64,000 nucleotides of DNA from Rubrivivax sp. Its GTDB lineage: Bacteria; Pseudomonadota; Gammaproteobacteria; Burkholderiales; Burkholderiaceae_C. The position numbers were made by a program, and so were the translations under genes. The stretch spans positions 1-64,000 of the forward strand of contig JAJTDM010000006.1 in the NCBI GenBank assembly GCA_021300575.1, in the 5' to 3' direction. This document shows, in pieces, positions 35,181 through 43,272 of the stretch (the stretch's first letter is position 1; every line of letters begins with the position of its first letter). The notes under the pieces are model-generated. The model ran no database searches and was not told the DNA's origin. It was given only the letters and a program-made list of their open reading frames with translations.

Positions 35181-36194
35181 TCAGGCGGGCGTGGAGGCGC
35201 TGGCCAAGGCCGCCGTGGCCTCGGTGCGGAAACATCGCGCCTGGTGGCCCGGGGCCAGCACCACGGGCTCGGGGGCCTGCTGGCGGCAGGCGTCCTGCGC
35301 CCAGGCGCAGCGCTCGGCGAAGGCGCAGCCCGGGGGCAGGGCTGAGAGGTCGGGCGGCGCGCCGCCGATGGTCTCCAGGCGCGAGCCCTTGGCCAGCGCG
35401 CCGTGGGCGCGGCTTTTCAGCAGGGCCAGCGTGTAGGGGTGGCGGGGCTCACGGATCAGCGTGCGTGCCGGGCCTTCCTCGACGATGCGCCCGGCGTACA
35501 TGACGGCGATGCGGTCGGCCACTTCCACCGCCGCGCCGATGTCGTGGGTGACAAAGACGACGGCCAGGCCGAGATCACGCTGCAACTCGCGCAGCAGCAG
35601 CAGGATCTGGATCTGCACCGTGGCGTCCAGCGCCGTGGTGGGCTCGTCAGCCAGCAGCAACTGCGGCTGGCAGGCCAGGGCCAGGGCGATCATGGCGCGC
35701 TGGCGCATGCCGCCGCTCATCTCGTGCGGGTAGGCCTGCAGGCGCCGCTCGGGGCTGGGGATGCGCACCCGTTCGAACAGGGCCAGCGCGCGCTGCTGCG
35801 CCTGCGCGGCGGAGACGTTCTCGTGCCGGCGGATGGACTCCACGATCTGCGCGCCCACGGTGTAGACCGGGTCCAGCGCCAGCAAGGGCTCCTGGAAGAT
35901 CATCGAGGCCACGCGCCCGCGGTAGTCGGCCAAGGCGCCGGGCGACAGGGCCAGCACATCGTGCTCGCCTACCCGCATGTGGCCGCCGATGCGCGTGTGG
36001 CGCGGCGTGTGCAGGCGCAGCAGCGAGCGCAGCGTCACGCTCTTGCCCGAGCCGGACTCGCCGATCAGCGCCACCACCTCGCCGCGCCGCACCTGCAGGT
36101 CCACCCCGTCCACGGCGCGCACCGGCTTGCGCCCGGCAGTGAAAGTGACCGTCAGGCCGCGGATGTCGACGAAGGGAATGTCCTCAGGTGTCAT
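35181..36194 (-). CDS. Peptide-type ABC importer ATPase (DppD/OppD-like)
   Basis: ATPase of the five-gene importer, 337 residues from ATG 36194. Walker [11 protein letters not shown]-loop [18 protein letters not shown], signature MSGGMRQRA, Walker [13 protein letters not shown], switch VFVTHDIG, and the oligopeptide-family C-terminus with four Cys (GCAFAERC...DAC...C) that may bind an Fe-S cluster. Four-base overlap with its partner ATPase gene; last gene of the operon. Confidence 0.9.
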   Translation of the reverse strand: MTPEDIPFVDIRGLTVTFTAGRKPVRAVDGVDLQVRRGEVVALIGESGSGKSVTLRSLLRLHTPRHTRIGGHMRVGEHDVLALSPGALADYRGRVASMIFQEPLLALDPVYTVGAQIVESIRRHENVSAAQAQQRALALFERVRIPSPERRLQAYPHEMSGGMRQRAMIALALACQPQLLLADEPTTALDATVQIQILLLLRELQRDLGLAVVFVTHDIGAAVEVADRIAVMYAGRIVEEGPARTLIREPRHPYTLALLKSRAHGALAKGSRLETIGGAPPDLSALPPGCAFAERCAWAQDACRQQAPEPVVLAPGHQARCFRTEATAALASASTPA

Positions 36195-37207
36195 GCCAGG
36201 GCCTCCATCTGAGCTGCCGCAGCGTGCCCACTGCCCGCCTCGAACATCAGGCAGGCCACCGGGTGGCTTCCGCCGCTGCTGCTGAGCACCGGCACACGCT
36301 GCGCGCACACCGGTTGCGCCTGCGCGCAGCGCGTGTGGAAGCGGCAGCCCGACGGCGGGTTGATGGGGTTGGGCGGGTCGCCGGCCAGGGGAGGCACCTC
36401 GGTGCGGCGGTCCGGGTCCATCGAGGGGATGGAGCTCAGCAGGGCGCGGGTGTAGGGGTGGCGCGGCGCCTCGAACAGCGTCTCGGCTTCGCCCACTTCC
36501 ACCACCTGGCCCAGGTACATCACCATCACGCGGTCGGACATGTAGCGCACCACGTTCAGGTCGTGGCTGATGAAGACGTAGGTCAGGCCGAACTCTTCCT
36601 TCAGGTCCAGCAGCAGGTTCAGCACCTGCGCCTCGACCGACTTGTCCAGTGCCGACACCGCCTCGTCCAGGATCACCAGCCGCGGCTGCAGGGCCAGGGC
36701 GCGGGCGATGTTCACGCGCTGGCGCTGGCCGCCGGAGAGCTCGTGCGGGTAGCGCTCGGCAAAGCGCCGCGGCTCCAGGCCCACGCGGGCCAGCAGGTCG
36801 CGCGCGCGCTGCACCGCCTGCTGGTGCGGCAGGCCATGCACCTGCGGCGCGAAGGCGATGGAGTCCTCGATGGTCAGGCGCGGGTTCAGCGAGGCATAGC
36901 TGTCCTGGAACACCATCTGCGACTGGCGGCGGAAGGCCTTCAGGCTCAGGTCACGCCCGCCCACGGCCATACCGTCGAAGATGATGTCGCCGCGGTCGGG
37001 CTCGATCAGGCGCATGAGCAGCCGCGCCGTCGTGCTCTTGCCGCAGCCGGACTCGCCCACCACGCCCAGGGTCTCGCCCGCGCGCACGCTGAAGTCCACA
37101 CCGTCCACCGCACGCACCACGCCGCCGCCGCGGCCCAGCATGTCTTTCTTCAGCGGGAAGTGCTTGACCAGGCCGCGCACTTCCAGCAGGGGCGATGCGC
37201 CACTCAT
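36191..37207 (-). CDS. Peptide-type ABC importer ATPase (DppF/OppF-like)
   Basis: Second ATPase, 338 residues from ATG 37207. Begins [23 protein letters not shown], with Walker [22 protein letters not shown], signature LSGGQRQRV, Walker [13 protein letters not shown], and the C-terminal [16 protein letters not shown]. Overlaps permease and DppD-like genes by four bases. The track's 526-residue version is a run-on through the permease gene. Confidence 0.9.
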   Translation of the reverse strand: MSGASPLLEVRGLVKHFPLKKDMLGRGGGVVRAVDGVDFSVRAGETLGVVGESGCGKSTTARLLMRLIEPDRGDIIFDGMAVGGRDLSLKAFRRQSQMVFQDSYASLNPRLTIEDSIAFAPQVHGLPHQQAVQRARDLLARVGLEPRRFAERYPHELSGGQRQRVNIARALALQPRLVILDEAVSALDKSVEAQVLNLLLDLKEEFGLTYVFISHDLNVVRYMSDRVMVMYLGQVVEVGEAETLFEAPRHPYTRALLSSIPSMDPDRRTEVPPLAGDPPNPINPPSGCRFHTRCAQAQPVCAQRVPVLSSSGGSHPVACLMFEAGSGHAAAAQMEALA

Positions 37208-38103
37208 GACTTGATCTCCATGGCCGAGCGCAGGCCGTCGCTGAGCAGGTTGAAGGCGATGGAGGTCACGAAGATCATCACGCCGGGCAGCGCGGCAATC
37301 GCCGGCTGGGTGTAGATGGCCGTGCGCAGGGTGTTGAGCATCAGGCCCCACTCTGGCTCGGGCGGCTTGACGCCCAGGCCCAGGAAGCTCAGGCCCGAGG
37401 CCAGGATCATGGACACCGCGATCAGGCTGGTGGCGTAGACGAAGATGGGCCCCAGCACGTTGCCCAGCACGTGCACGCGCACGATGGTGAAGGCGTTCGC
37501 CCCCGAGGCGCGTGCCGCCTCGACGAAGTCGCGCGAGCGGATCTGCGTGGTCACGCTCTCGGCCACGCGGGCAATCGGCGGGATGAACACCACCGTCAGC
37601 GAGATCAGCGAGTTCGTGATGCCCGCGCCCAGCGCGCCCGACAGCGCAATGGCCAGCAGCACCGAGGGGAAGGCGTAGAAGACGTCGATGGTGCGCATCA
37701 GCGCGGTGTTCAGCGGGCCGCCGGCAAACCCGGCCACGATGCCGATGAACGAGCCCAGGAAGAAGGCGCACACCACGGGCGTGATGCCCATGAACAGCGA
37801 CAACCGGGCGCCCACCATCAGGCGCGACAGCAGGTCACGCCCCAGCTCATCCGTGCCCAGTGGGAAGCCCGGCGTGCCTATGGGCTTCAGGCGCGACAGC
37901 ATCGAGGCCTTGTAGGGGTCGGCCGGCGTCAGCATGGGCCCGAAGAGAGCCAGGATCACCAGGACCAGCACCACCAGCGCTGCGCCCATGGCCACCTTGT
38001 CGCGCAGCAGGCGCCGGCCCACGGTCTGCCAGTAGCCGGGTGAGCGTTCGAAGGCGACTTCAGGCACCTTGCGGGGGTCTACGGTGATGTTGAGCATGTT
38101 CAT
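37204..38103 (-). CDS. Peptide-type ABC importer permease (DppC-like)
   Basis: 299-residue membrane protein. N-terminal [57 protein letters not shown] and the EAA loop [24 protein letters not shown] identify the DppC family. C-terminal [17 protein letters not shown]. Operon partner of the DppB-like gene 18 bases upstream. Confidence 0.9.
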   Translation of the reverse strand: MNMLNITVDPRKVPEVAFERSPGYWQTVGRRLLRDKVAMGAALVVLVLVILALFGPMLTPADPYKASMLSRLKPIGTPGFPLGTDELGRDLLSRLMVGARLSLFMGITPVVCAFFLGSFIGIVAGFAGGPLNTALMRTIDVFYAFPSVLLAIALSGALGAGITNSLISLTVVFIPPIARVAESVTTQIRSRDFVEAARASGANAFTIVRVHVLGNVLGPIFVYATSLIAVSMILASGLSFLGLGVKPPEPEWGLMLNTLRTAIYTQPAIAALPGVMIFVTSIAFNLLSDGLRSAMEIKS

Positions 38104-38121
38104 GGGGGGCTGCTCACGGCG

Positions 38122-39075
38122 TCAGCTGCGCGCGATGCGCGGGTCCAGCTGGGTCTGCACCACGTCCACCAGCAGGTTCAGCAGCACGAAGAACATGGCC
38201 AGCACGAGGATGGTGCCCTGCAGCAGCGGCAGGTCGCGCTGGAAGATGGCGGCGTTGAGCAGGAAGCCCGTGCCCGGCCAGGCGAACACGGTCTCGATGA
38301 GGATGGAGCCGCCCAGCAGATAGCCCAGTTGCAGGCCCATCACCGCCAGGGCGGTGGGCGCGGCGTTCTTCACCACGTGCAGGAAGATGCCCAGGTCCGT
38401 CAGGCCCTTGGCGCGCAGGCCCACCACGAACTCCTGCGCCAGGATCTCGGCCACAAGAGCGCGCACCGTGCGCGCGATGATGCCCATGGGGATGACGCTC
38501 ATGGTCAGCGCGGGCAGCACCATGTGCTTGATGTGTTCCCAGTTCCACGCCCACTGGTCGGAGCCGCCGGGGCCGGCACCGCTGGCCGGCAGCCACATGA
38601 GCTGCGATGAGAAGATGATGACGAGCACCATGCCCAGCCAGTAGTGCGGCACGCTCACGCCCAGCACCGCGGTGAAGGACGCGGCCTTGTCCACCCACGA
38701 GTTCTGGAAGTAGCCCGCGACGAAGCCGAACAGGCTGCCCAGCACGAAGCCGATCAGCGTGGCCAGCACGGCCAGCCGCAGGGTGTTGACCACGGCCTTG
38801 AAGACCTCGGCCGTCACCGGCCGGCTGGTGGCGATGGACGTGCCCAGGTCGCCCTGCAGCGCGCGCCAGATCCAGGACACGAATTGCTCGGGCAGCGAGC
38901 GGTCGAAGCCGTAGAGCGTGCGCAACTGGTTCTGCAACTCCACCGAGGCGTCGGGCGGCAGCACCGACACCAGCGGGTCGCCTGGCGCCACGTGCACCAG
39001 GGAGAAGCACACCAGCGCCACCCCGAACATGATGGGCAGCGCGTAGATCAGTCGTCGCAGCAGGTAAAGCAGCAT
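38122..39075 (-). CDS. Peptide-type ABC importer permease (DppB-like)
   Basis: 317-residue permease: MLLYLLRRLIYALPIMFGVALVCFSLVHVAPGDP is the DppB start, EFVVGLRAKGLTDLGIFLHVVKNA the ATPase-contact loop, and VFAWPGTGFLLNAAIFQRDLPLLQG the conserved C-terminal segment. Preceded by a strong GC hairpin that separates it from the binding-protein gene. Confidence 0.9.
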   Translation of the reverse strand: MLLYLLRRLIYALPIMFGVALVCFSLVHVAPGDPLVSVLPPDASVELQNQLRTLYGFDRSLPEQFVSWIWRALQGDLGTSIATSRPVTAEVFKAVVNTLRLAVLATLIGFVLGSLFGFVAGYFQNSWVDKAASFTAVLGVSVPHYWLGMVLVIIFSSQLMWLPASGAGPGGSDQWAWNWEHIKHMVLPALTMSVIPMGIIARTVRALVAEILAQEFVVGLRAKGLTDLGIFLHVVKNAAPTALAVMGLQLGYLLGGSILIETVFAWPGTGFLLNAAIFQRDLPLLQGTILVLAMFFVLLNLLVDVVQTQLDPRIARS

Positions 39076-39086
39076 GGTCAGGAGGG

Positions 39087-39130
39087 GCCTCCGGCTCCCC
39101 GGGCCTGGTCTGGCGCCGGGGCCCGGAGGC
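39087..39130 (-). terminator. Intercistronic GC hairpin after the binding-protein gene
   Basis: GCCTCCGG pairs with CCGGAGGC and, inside it, CCCCGG with CCGGGG, giving an imperfect stem of about 14 pairs in the 82-base gap. No T-run follows. Such hairpins often stabilise the upstream binding-protein message and lower permease expression. Confidence 0.45.
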
Positions 39131-39157
39131 GGGCAGGGGCTGGAGGAGAGAGGCCGT

Positions 39158-40843
39158 TCAGTCGATGGTCATCGGCGCGATGTCGATGAACCAGCTCTTG
39201 GGCTGCACCACGCCCTTGACCTTGGCGCTCATGGCACGCGGGCCCACGTCGTGCGCGATCCACACGAACGGTGCTTCCTCCACGATGCGGGCGTGCAGCC
39301 TGGCCAGGGCGGCGTCACGCGCCTTGTCTTCAAAGCTGGTGCGTGCATCGGCGATCAGCTTGTCGAACTCGGCGTTGCCAAAGAAGCCCCAGTTGTTGGA
39401 CACCGGCGGGAAGGCGCCCGTGCTGGTGAAGCGCACCATGGCGAAGAAGGGGTCCATCGCGGCGTAGCTGACGTTGATGGCGTTGGTGCCGTTGGCCGAC
39501 GGATCCTTCGCGCCCTTGCGCCAGTTGGTGAACAGCGTGTTCCACTCGATGACGTCGAACTCCACGTCGAAGAAGCAAGCTTTCAGCGACTGCTGCACGA
39601 ACTCGTTCATGGGCAGCGGCTGCATCTGGCCCGAACCCGATGCGGAGATCTGGATCTTCACCTTCAGCGGCTTCGCTGCGGAGTGGCCGGCCTTGGTCAT
39701 CAGTGCACGGGCGGCATTGGCGTCGTACTTGATGTCGAACTTGGGGTTGCCCCACCACGGGTGGCCCGGAGGCACCGTGCCCTTGGGAATGCCCATCATG
39801 CCGCCCAGCAGCTTGGACAGGCCCTCGCGGTCCACGCACAGGTTGGCGGCGTGGCGCACGTCGCGGTTCAACCAGGGCGAACCTTCGGCGAAGGACAGCT
39901 GCCACGGCCACACGTGCGGCTGCGGGTTGCTGTACATCACGAAGCCGCGCTGGCGGATCTGCGCCATCGCGTCAGGGGCGGGGGCCTCGATCCAGTCCAC
40001 CTGGCCGGACAGCAGTGCCGCGGTGCGCGAATTGGCCTCGGGCATGGGCAGCATCACGACGCGGTCGATCTTGGGCGTGCGCTTGGGGTCCCAGTAGGCC
40101 TTGTTGGCCACCACTTCCAGGCGCTCGCGCGGCACGAAGCGCGCCATCTTGAAGGGACCGCTGCCGGAGGCGTCGGCGGCAAAGGCGGTCCAGGCGGCCT
40201 TGGACTTGTCAGCCGGCGTGGCGCCTGCGGCCGCGTCGAACTTCTTCTGCCAGTGTGCCGGCGAGGCCATGAACAGGTTGGTGAGGTTGATCGGCAGGAA
40301 GGCGTCGGGCTCGCTGGTGGTGAGCTCCACGGTCAGGTCGTCGATCTTGCGCGCGCTGCGCAGCGTGGGCATGCGCGAGGCGGTCACGCCCACCTGGCTG
40401 GCGTCAAAGTGCACGGCGTCCTTGTCCAGCACCTTGCGCACGTTCCAGACGATGGCGTCCGCGTTGACGGGCGAGCCGTCGTGGAACTTCACGCCCGGGC
40501 GCAGCTTGAAGGTCCACTTGGTCTTGTCGGTGGCGCCCACGGCCCAACTGGTGGCCAGGCCCGGGATCAGCACGCTGGGCTTTTCGGCGCTGGAGAGGTC
40601 CCAGTGCGTCAGCGCGTCGTACATCGGTATGCCGGTGAAGCGATTGCCCTCGAAGCCCTGGTCGGGCTGGCCCAGCGTGCGCGGGATGTCGGCCGCAGTC
40701 ATCGCGATGCGCAGCACCTTTTCCTGCGCCAGCGCACTGCCGGCCGCGCCGATGGCGAGCATGGCCGCGACAAGGCCTGACTTCACAAGGCCGGTGCTGA
40801 CGCGGCTGGCGGTCTTGCGACCGGGGATTCCGAGAGGGTTCAT
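39158..40843 (-). CDS. Periplasmic binding protein of the peptide-type importer (SBP_bac_5)
   Basis: Receptor of the dpp-like importer, 561 residues, first gene of the operon. Sec signal with two-part basic region (MNPLGIPGRKTASRVSTGLVKSGLVAAMLAIGAAGSALAQ). Family text: WTFKLRPGVKFHDGSPVNADAIVWNVRKVL, GSGPFKMARFVPRERLEV, NRDVRHAANLCVDREGL, and a C-terminal RLHARIVEEAPFVWIAHD. CAGGAG precedes the ATG. It is unrelated in detail to the three tandem copies near 6-12 kb. Divergent from the racemase gene, with two TTGTATGCAA elements between. Confidence 0.9.
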   Translation of the reverse strand: MNPLGIPGRKTASRVSTGLVKSGLVAAMLAIGAAGSALAQEKVLRIAMTAADIPRTLGQPDQGFEGNRFTGIPMYDALTHWDLSSAEKPSVLIPGLATSWAVGATDKTKWTFKLRPGVKFHDGSPVNADAIVWNVRKVLDKDAVHFDASQVGVTASRMPTLRSARKIDDLTVELTTSEPDAFLPINLTNLFMASPAHWQKKFDAAAGATPADKSKAAWTAFAADASGSGPFKMARFVPRERLEVVANKAYWDPKRTPKIDRVVMLPMPEANSRTAALLSGQVDWIEAPAPDAMAQIRQRGFVMYSNPQPHVWPWQLSFAEGSPWLNRDVRHAANLCVDREGLSKLLGGMMGIPKGTVPPGHPWWGNPKFDIKYDANAARALMTKAGHSAAKPLKVKIQISASGSGQMQPLPMNEFVQQSLKACFFDVEFDVIEWNTLFTNWRKGAKDPSANGTNAINVSYAAMDPFFAMVRFTSTGAFPPVSNNWGFFGNAEFDKLIADARTSFEDKARDAALARLHARIVEEAPFVWIAHDVGPRAMSAKVKGVVQPKSWFIDIAPMTID

Positions 40844-40980
40844 GGGGGACTCCTGCTGGTGGGGTTAACAAAAAACGGGTGATCCGGCCCTCGAGCCCGG
40901 TCTCGACCCTTCAACACATGTGCCTGCGGCCGACGCAATTGCCGTCTTCCGCCATGGTGCGATCCATGCTTGTCATCGTT

Positions 40981-40990
40981 TTGTATGCAA
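40981..40990 (+). promoter_or_regulatory. TTGTATGCAA element, copy 1
   Basis: Ten-base near-palindrome (TTG-N4-CAA; context TTTTGTATGCAA), 138 bases upstream of the binding-protein gene in the 343-base divergent region. An identical copy lies at 41145. The form resembles operators of FCD-type GntR regulators; the GntR protein at 31007 is the local candidate. Confidence 0.4.
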
Positions 40991-41144
40991 CCCACATGCC
41001 AGCTTACGGAACCCTCGGGCGCTGTGCCCTGGCATGGTTCTCGCCCGTTCCTGGGGCGCCTTGCGCCCCGCCGTGTGCGGGCGGACGCGTCGGGCGCACC
41101 AAGATGCGGCACGAAAGACGTGATAGTCTGCCCTCAGCCTGTTT

Positions 41145-41154
41145 TTGTATGCAA
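41145..41154 (+). promoter_or_regulatory. TTGTATGCAA element, copy 2
   Basis: Same sequence and same TTTT-leading context as copy 1, centred about 37 bases before the racemase ATG. The two copies are 164 bases apart, so a regulator could act on both divergent promoters. The rest of 40844-41186 holds no gene. Confidence 0.4.
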
Positions 41155-41186
41155 TCCGCACCAACCCGGTGCTCCAAAACCCCACC

Positions 41187-41927
41187 ATGAAGCTGCTGAT
41201 CGTCAACCCCAACACCTCGTCGGCCATGACGGCCTCCATCGCCCAGGCTGCGCGTGACGTGGCGGCCGGCGGCACGCAGATCGTGGCCGTGAACCCGAGC
41301 TTCGGGCCGCTGTCCATCGAGGGCCAGTACGACGAGGCCTTTGCGGCGGCCGGGGTGGCCGAACAGGTGCGGCTGGCGGGGTCAGACCCTGCGGCCGCGC
41401 CGGATGCGGTGGTCATTGCCTGCTTTGGCGACCCGGGCCTGGACGCCGCGCGCGAGGCCACCGACGCCCCGGTGCTGGGCATTGCCGAGGCCGCGTTCCA
41501 CGCCGCCTCCATGCTCGCCACGGGTTTTTCCGTCGTCACGACCATGACGCGCACCTGCATCATTGCGGAGCACTTGGTGCACAAGTACGGCTTCGAGCGC
41601 CGCTGCCGCGGCATCCACGGCACCGACATTCCGGTGCTGGCGCTGGAGTCGGCCGGGCCGGAGATGCTGACGCAGATCGAGGCCGCGTCCCGCGAGGCCC
41701 TGGCGCGCGACCGCAGCGGCGCCATCGTGCTGGGCTGTGCGGGCATGGCCGCGCTCACGCGTGAGCTGCAGCAGCGCCTGGGCGTGCCCGTCATTGACGG
41801 CGTGGCTGCCGCGGTGAAGTTCGCTGAGGCTCTGGGCGCGTTGGGCCTGCGCACCAGCAAGCGGGGCGACTACGCCACGCCGCTACCCAAGCGCTACACG
41901 GGGTGGGCGCAGCCGTTGGGCTGGTAG
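41187..41927 (+). CDS. Asp/Glu/hydantoin racemase family protein
   Basis: Cofactor-independent racemase with two catalytic Cys, 246 residues from ATG 41187 (MKLLIVNPNTSSAMTASI). Active-site contexts VVIACFGDPGLDAARE and GAIVLGCAGMAALT are visible; GFSVVTTM and GVPVIDGVAAAVK complete the hydantoin-racemase pattern. In ureide metabolism members of this family racemise allantoin or hydantoins. The track start at TTG 41145 lies in the TTGTATGCAA element and is rejected. It is transcribed away from the importer operon. Confidence 0.87.
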   Translation: MKLLIVNPNTSSAMTASIAQAARDVAAGGTQIVAVNPSFGPLSIEGQYDEAFAAAGVAEQVRLAGSDPAAAPDAVVIACFGDPGLDAAREATDAPVLGIAEAAFHAASMLATGFSVVTTMTRTCIIAEHLVHKYGFERRCRGIHGTDIPVLALESAGPEMLTQIEAASREALARDRSGAIVLGCAGMAALTRELQQRLGVPVIDGVAAAVKFAEALGALGLRTSKRGDYATPLPKRYTGWAQPLGW

Positions 41928-41945
41928 AGGGTCTGCTCGGCGGGC

Positions 41946-42374
41946 CTATCCCGCAAACGCCACGATCTGCCCGGCCGGCAGCGCGCCGCTGCGGCGGCCG
42001 AGCTCACGCCCGTGATCGAGCTTCACCAGGGTGGGGATGCTGCGGATGCCAAAGCGTGAAGAGGTGAGCGGGTTGTCGTCGCTGTTGACCTTGACCAGCA
42101 GGGCGCGCCCTTTGAGCTGGGCGGCGGCCTGCTCGAAGGCCGGGGCCATCATGCGGCAGGGCCCGCACCACGGCGCCCAGAAGTCCACCACCACCGGCAG
42201 GTCAGTCTTGCCGACCACGGCCTCGAAGTTGGCGTCGGTCAGCTCCACCGGTTCGCCAGCGAGCAGCGCCTGCCCGCAGCGGCCGCAGGTCGGGTCTTCG
42301 CCCAGCCGGGCGGCGGGCACGCGGTTGGTGGCAGCGCATTGGGCGCAGGCGATGTGCAGGGCGTCGGTGTTCAT
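41946..42374 (-). CDS. trxC: Thioredoxin 2 (TrxC)
   Basis: Cytoplasmic thiol-disulfide reductase with an N-terminal zinc site. 142 residues: CAQC (10-13) and CGRC (30-33) form the zinc ribbon, and the thioredoxin domain carries the redox motif WCGPC (C70, C73) within VVDFWAPWCGPCRMMAPAF and the cis-Pro SIPTLVKL. This zinc-ribbon form is diagnostic of TrxC. Convergent with the racemase gene. Confidence 0.93.
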   Translation of the reverse strand: MNTDALHIACAQCAATNRVPAARLGEDPTCGRCGQALLAGEPVELTDANFEAVVGKTDLPVVVDFWAPWCGPCRMMAPAFEQAAAQLKGRALLVKVNSDDNPLTSSRFGIRSIPTLVKLDHGRELGRRSGALPAGQIVAFAG

Positions 42375-42478
42375 GAGGGAGTGATGCGTCCATCGGCCGG
42401 GAATTCAAGGGTGGCGGACCAGGGTTGCAGACACGGGATCCAGAGGGCGTGCTGGCAGCGCAGGAGCTCTGCGTGCTA

Positions 42479-42497
42479 TTGTTGAATTCTTCAACAA
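42479..42497. promoter_or_regulatory. Operator palindrome of the RHH/PIN toxin-antitoxin operon
   Basis: TTGTTGAA-TTC-TTCAACAA is a perfect inverted repeat with eight-base arms, ending 16 bases before the antitoxin ATG. Ribbon-helix-helix antitoxins autorepress through such sites; direct evidence here is only symmetry and location. Confidence 0.6.
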
Positions 42498-42513
42498 CTG
42501 ACGCTCTGTTCCC

Positions 42514-42759
42514 ATGTCCACCGTCAACTTCAGCGTCCCGGAAGACGTCAAGCGAGCGTTTCACGCCGCTTTTGCCGGGCAGAACAAGAGTGCGGTGATC
42601 ACCGCACTGATGCGTGAAGCCGTCGAGCGCCGCGCGCGAGAGGCCCGGCACCAGGCCGCGGTGGAGGCGATCCTGGCTGAGCACACCAGCAGCGTTGCGG
42701 CACTGCCCCGGGTGACCGAGTCGCAGTTCCGTGAGGCACGCGAGCACGGCCGGCCGTGA
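42514..42759 (+). CDS. Ribbon-helix-helix antitoxin
   Basis: 81-residue antitoxin with an N-terminal RHH strand-helix-helix (MSTVNFSVPEDVKRAFHAAFAGQNKSAVITALMREAVERR) and a charged helical tail for toxin binding. Precedes and overlaps the PIN-toxin gene by four bases (GTGA). Probably autoregulated through the palindrome at 42479-42497. Confidence 0.82.
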   Translation: MSTVNFSVPEDVKRAFHAAFAGQNKSAVITALMREAVERRAREARHQAAVEAILAEHTSSVAALPRVTESQFREAREHGRP

Positions 42760-43223
42760 TCTGTGTGGTCGACGCCAGCGTCGCCGTCAAGTGGTTTGTG
42801 CGGGGCGACTGGGCTGCCCGTGAGGACCATGTCGATGCGGCGCTGAACCTGCTTCAGGCCAGTGCCGTGGGGCAGGCCCGCTTTGTCCAGCCGCCGCACT
42901 TTCTGGCAGAGGTGGCCGCGGTGCTTGGGCGTCTGGCGCCCGCATCGGCCGCACGCGACCTGGCGCGCCTGTCGGACCTGGACATCGCATGGACGACACC
43001 CGCCCAGGCCGTGCCCAGGGCGCTGGCGTTGACGATGGAACTGGATCACCACCTCTTCGACACGCTGTACCACGCGGTGGCGCTGGAGGCGCCTGGCGCG
43101 GCCGTGCTGGTGACGGCAGACCGCCGCTACTTTGACAAGGCAAGACACCTCGGCCGTATCACCTGGCTGCCTGAGTGGTGCCCTGATCAGCCCGTGGGAT
43201 CCTCGCCCGCCATTGCACAGTGA
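42756..43223 (+). CDS. VapC-like PIN-domain toxin
   Basis: 155-residue PIN ribonuclease starting at GTG 42756. Acidic residues: D6 (VVDASVAVKWF), E in FLAEVAAVLGRL, D in HHLFDTLYHAVAL and D in LVTADRRYFDKA. This DASVAVKW subgroup pairs with RHH antitoxins. A tail of about 20 residues after the last strand is variable. Confidence 0.85.
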   Translation: MICVVDASVAVKWFVRGDWAAREDHVDAALNLLQASAVGQARFVQPPHFLAEVAAVLGRLAPASAARDLARLSDLDIAWTTPAQAVPRALALTMELDHHLFDTLYHAVALEAPGAAVLVTADRRYFDKARHLGRITWLPEWCPDQPVGSSPAIAQ

Positions 43224-43272
43224 CGCGCAGTGATCCCGAGCGCGCTTGCCAACTGAACCCCCCAATCCCGCG

